Below, piece by piece: positions 6,193-7,960 of a DNA stretch of 7,960 bases (positions are counted from its first letter, which is position 1; every line of letters begins with the position of its first letter). The translations under genes were made by a program, and so were the position numbers. The stretch is taken from NCBI GenBank assembly GCA_018665505.1, contig JABJCS010000173.1, positions 1 through 7,960 of the forward strand, read 5' to 3'. The notes beneath the pieces were generated by a model. That model was not told the DNA's origin and ran no database searches. It saw only the letters and a list, made by a program, of their open reading frames with translations. This stretch comes from Alphaproteobacteria bacterium. GTDB taxonomy: Bacteria > Pseudomonadota > Alphaproteobacteria > UBA8366.

Positions 6193-7008
6193 ATGTCGTT
6201 TACGACTCTATTAGGTGTTATATTCGGTTTCGGGCTGTTCATCTTCTCAATTGTGATCAGCACCGAGAACTATCTGATTTTTCTGAGCTTTCCCAGCGCG
6301 CTTATGGTTGTCGGTGGTACATTAGCGGCAACTCTTATTGGCCAAGAGGCACGCTATGTCTGGCTCGCGTTGCGCGGAATTGTGCGCATTTTCATGGTCC
6401 AACGAGTGGGCCGGAATGTCCTCAATCGTGAGGTCGGACGGATTATTCGTTGGGGCTATCTGGTTCAATCAGGTGGCGTGTTGGCCCTTGAGGACGAGGC
6501 GGCGAAGGTTCAAGGCGACGAATTTTTACATTTTGGTGTGGAATTAATTCTTTCCGGTAACGATGGCGATGAAGTTCGTGAGATTTTGTTGAATGTCGCG
6601 GCAACGTCATACGAACGGAATACGGTTCAGGCTAATCTCTTGAAAAGCATGGGAGCTACGGCGCCTGCCTTCGGCATGATCGGGACCCTCGTCGGTCTGA
6701 TTATTATGTTGGATAGCATGGGCGACGATCCATCGAAATTGGGTAGTGGTCTCGCGGTCGCGCTGAATACGACACTCTACGGCGTGTTGTTGGCGCGCCT
6801 GGTATTCATTCCTGCTGCGGCCAAGCAAGAGCAACGCGAACAAATCGGATGATTTAGAAACGAATTAATGGCGGAAGGGTTGGCGCTTCTTGCCGATCAA
6901 ACCAGTCCACGGACGATCCAAGACCGCATGAACAGCTTCCTGGATCCGGCAATTCGCTTCGACATTGACCAACAGCTTCGCGGCGGAAGCCAGGAAGCTG
7001 CCGAATGA
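6193..7008 (+). pseudogene. motA: Flagellar stator protein MotA (PomA-like) with an in-frame TGA
   Basis: The protein belongs to the MotA/PomA stator family, which forms the ion channel that drives the flagellar motor. The ATG at 6193 has GGCGAG five bases upstream; a GTG at 6187 is an alternative. Membrane segments fall at residues about 3-22, 31-50, 150-172 and 182-206. The conserved channel region APAFGMIGTLVGL (157-169, with Pro157) and the following LNTTLYGVLLARLVF are present. Codon 220 is TGA (6850-6852). After it the same frame continues for 51 codons with typical family sequence (FRNELMAEG, SPRTIQDRMNSFLDP) and ends in a TGA at 7006-7008 that overlaps the motB ATG. The intact gene would therefore be 271 codons, normal for PomA-type proteins. 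As it stands, translation stops after 219 residues and loses the cytoplasmic tail. CGA to TGA is the simplest explanation, because Arg suits the IGxFRNEL context. Confidence 0.85.
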
Positions 7009-7667
7009 GGCCAAGGCCCAAGCAAGGGTCCTCGGAAGTCAGTGAGGACTGGCTCGTAACCTACGCAGACGCGATCACGCTGCTGTTGGCATTCTTTGTG
7101 ATGATCATCACGTTTAAGGACTACGACGCAGGTGAGCGCGAAGCAGCGGTGGCGGCAATTAAGGAAAATTTGGGCCAGCAAGAAAGCGTTGCGACGCCAA
7201 TGTTCTCGCTAATGAATAATTTAAACTCAATTCTGGATGGCGGGCAAATTCAACCGGAACAGTTTGAAGTCGGTTTCGATCAAGACGGCGTTGTCATCGA
7301 ATTTGCCAGTAAAGCTTTCTTTGCATCTGGACGGGCGAGCCTGCTTCCCGAGGCGAAGGAAATATTAGCGGGTGTCGTTGAGGAAATGTAGGAACCGACA
7401 TACGAGGGCTATTTAATTGATGTTGAAGGACATACCGACGACGTTCCGATCCGCACGGCTCGGTTTCCGTCGAACTGGGAGCTTTCTGCATCGCGTGCCT
7501 CGTCCGTGGTCCGGTATTTTATTGAACAGGGTATAAAACCCTCGCGCCTAAAGGCTGCGGGATACGCGGATACGAAGCCGAAATTGCCGAATAAAGACAT
7601 ATTCGACGAGGGTATCCCGGAGAATCGTGAGAAAAACCGGCGGGTCGGCCTTCGCCTTCATCCTTAG
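7005..7667 (+). pseudogene. motB: Flagellar stator protein MotB (PomB-like) with an in-frame TAG
   Basis: MotB is the stator subunit that carries the ion-binding Asp and anchors the motor to peptidoglycan. The ATG at 7005 has AGGAAG seven bases upstream and overlaps the end of the extended motA frame (ATGA), indicating translational coupling. The short cytoplasmic N-terminus is followed by WLVTYADAITLLLAFFVMI with the key Asp22. Codon 129 is TAG (7389-7391). Beyond it the frame stays open for 91 codons that encode most of the OmpA-like peptidoglycan-binding domain: VEGHTDDVPI, NWELSASRASSVV, AAGYADTKP, NREKNRRVGL; it ends in TAG at 7665-7667. Without readthrough the product is 128 residues and lacks the anchor, so it should not work as a stator. 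CAG to TAG is the simplest origin of the stop. Confidence 0.87.
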
Positions 7668-7695
7668 TTTTGGATAAAGCCAACTTCCATTTGCC

Positions 7696-7711
7696 TGTGA
7701 TGAGCATCACA
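7696..7711. promoter_or_regulatory. Perfect CRP-consensus palindrome before the MBL-fold gene
   Basis: TGTGATGAGCATCACA matches TGTGA-N6-TCACA exactly and is a perfect inverted repeat with 7-base arms around two bases. It lies in the 120-base gap between motB and the MBL-fold gene. A weak -10-like GATAAC at 7734-7739 would give a start near 7746, putting the site centre (7703.5) about 42 bases upstream, as in class II CRP activation. Binding by a CRP/FNR-family protein is inferred from the match. The palindrome has no U-run after it, so it is unlikely to be a terminator for motB. Confidence 0.5.
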
Positions 7712-7787
7712 TCATGACTTCCGCTATCAAGCCGATAACAGTTGATGTTCGACGATCCCGAGCATCGCTTCTGGCCATAAGGGGTAA

Positions 7788-7960
7788 ATGGCGGTGAAGG
7801 TTCGATTTTGGGGCGTACGGGGCAGTATATCGACCCCATCCCCACGACACATTGCGTTCGGCGGAAATACCAGCTGTATCGAAGTGCGGATCGGTGAGCG
7901 TTTGATTATTCTCGACGCGGGAACTGGCATCCGCAATTTGGGAAATTCCCTGGTGAAGGA
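7788..7960 (+). CDS. MBL-fold metallohydrolase, 3' end outside the window
   Basis: An ATG at 7788 with AAGGGG just before it (7779-7784) opens a frame that runs off the window after 57 codons. The N-terminus VRFWGVRGSIS, then FGGNTSCIEVR and LIILDAGTGIRNLG, is the well-known opening of a metallo-beta-lactamase-fold family whose members are mostly annotated as MBL-fold hydrolases; some relatives cleave cyclic nucleotides or other phosphodiesters. The HxHxDH metal motif expected further on lies beyond the window, so catalytic competence cannot be judged. The CRP-type palindrome upstream suggests control by a CRP/FNR-family regulator, but a link to cyclic-nucleotide turnover is speculation. Confidence 0.85.
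   Translation, partial: MAVKVRFWGVRGSISTPSPRHIAFGGNTSCIEVRIGERLIILDAGTGIRNLGNSLVK

Noticed and set aside
6193..7667. Reassigned genetic code (TGA or TAG read as sense) to explain motA and motB
   Set aside because: TGA, TAG and TAA all serve as normal terminators for other genes here, and the large genes contain no internal TGA or TAG.
7696..7711. The palindrome after motB as an intrinsic terminator
   Set aside because: The centre has only two bases, the stem is AT-rich, and no run of T follows on either strand.

Overview
The window looks like chromosomal DNA of an alphaproteobacterium, possibly near the Rhodospirillales. This is an inference from protein style: a PomA-type stator gene pair, an alphaproteobacterial-looking TrmA/RlmD-family methyltransferase, a TPR-GT41 glycosyltransferase, and moderately high GC coding DNA with AT-rich promoter gaps. 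I see no rRNA or tRNA gene, CRISPR array, insertion sequence, integrase or phage gene.

Layout, left to right. Bases 1-750 (+) hold the 3' part of a two-domain rhodanese sulfurtransferase. Directly abutting it, and convergent, is a 59-residue minus-strand gene (751-930). A second small minus-strand gene (1027-1260) lies upstream of that one. The two small proteins share an ungapped N-terminal signature and look like paralogues of unknown function. A 249-base divergent gap follows. Then come a TPR plus O-GlcNAc-transferase-like (GT41) gene (1510-3447) and a DinF-type MATE transporter (3420-4805), overlapping and probably co-transcribed. A TrmA/RlmD-type RNA 5-methyluridine methyltransferase lies on the minus strand (4734-6068) and overlaps the MATE gene tail-to-tail by 72 bases. 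A 124-base divergent, AT-rich gap separates it from a flagellar stator operon, motA-motB (6193-7667). The window ends in the 5' part of an MBL-fold metallohydrolase gene (7788 onward).

The strongest anomaly is in the stator operon. motA carries an in-frame TGA at 6850-6852 and motB an in-frame TAG at 7389-7391. In both, family-like sequence continues in the same frame after the stop. The extended motA frame ends in an ATGA overlap with the motB start, so the original gene boundaries are still visible. Each stop can be explained by one C-to-T change (CGA to TGA, CAG to TAG). This fits recent loss of the stator, an assembly or sequencing artefact, or, less likely, readthrough.

Other points of interest are the small-protein pair, two CRP-type palindromes (GTGA-N6-TCAC) that each sit in a promoter-proximal gap, and a tail-to-tail inverted repeat. 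In that repeat both opposing genes encode the peptide LEAVAV, and the arms differ only at third codon positions.
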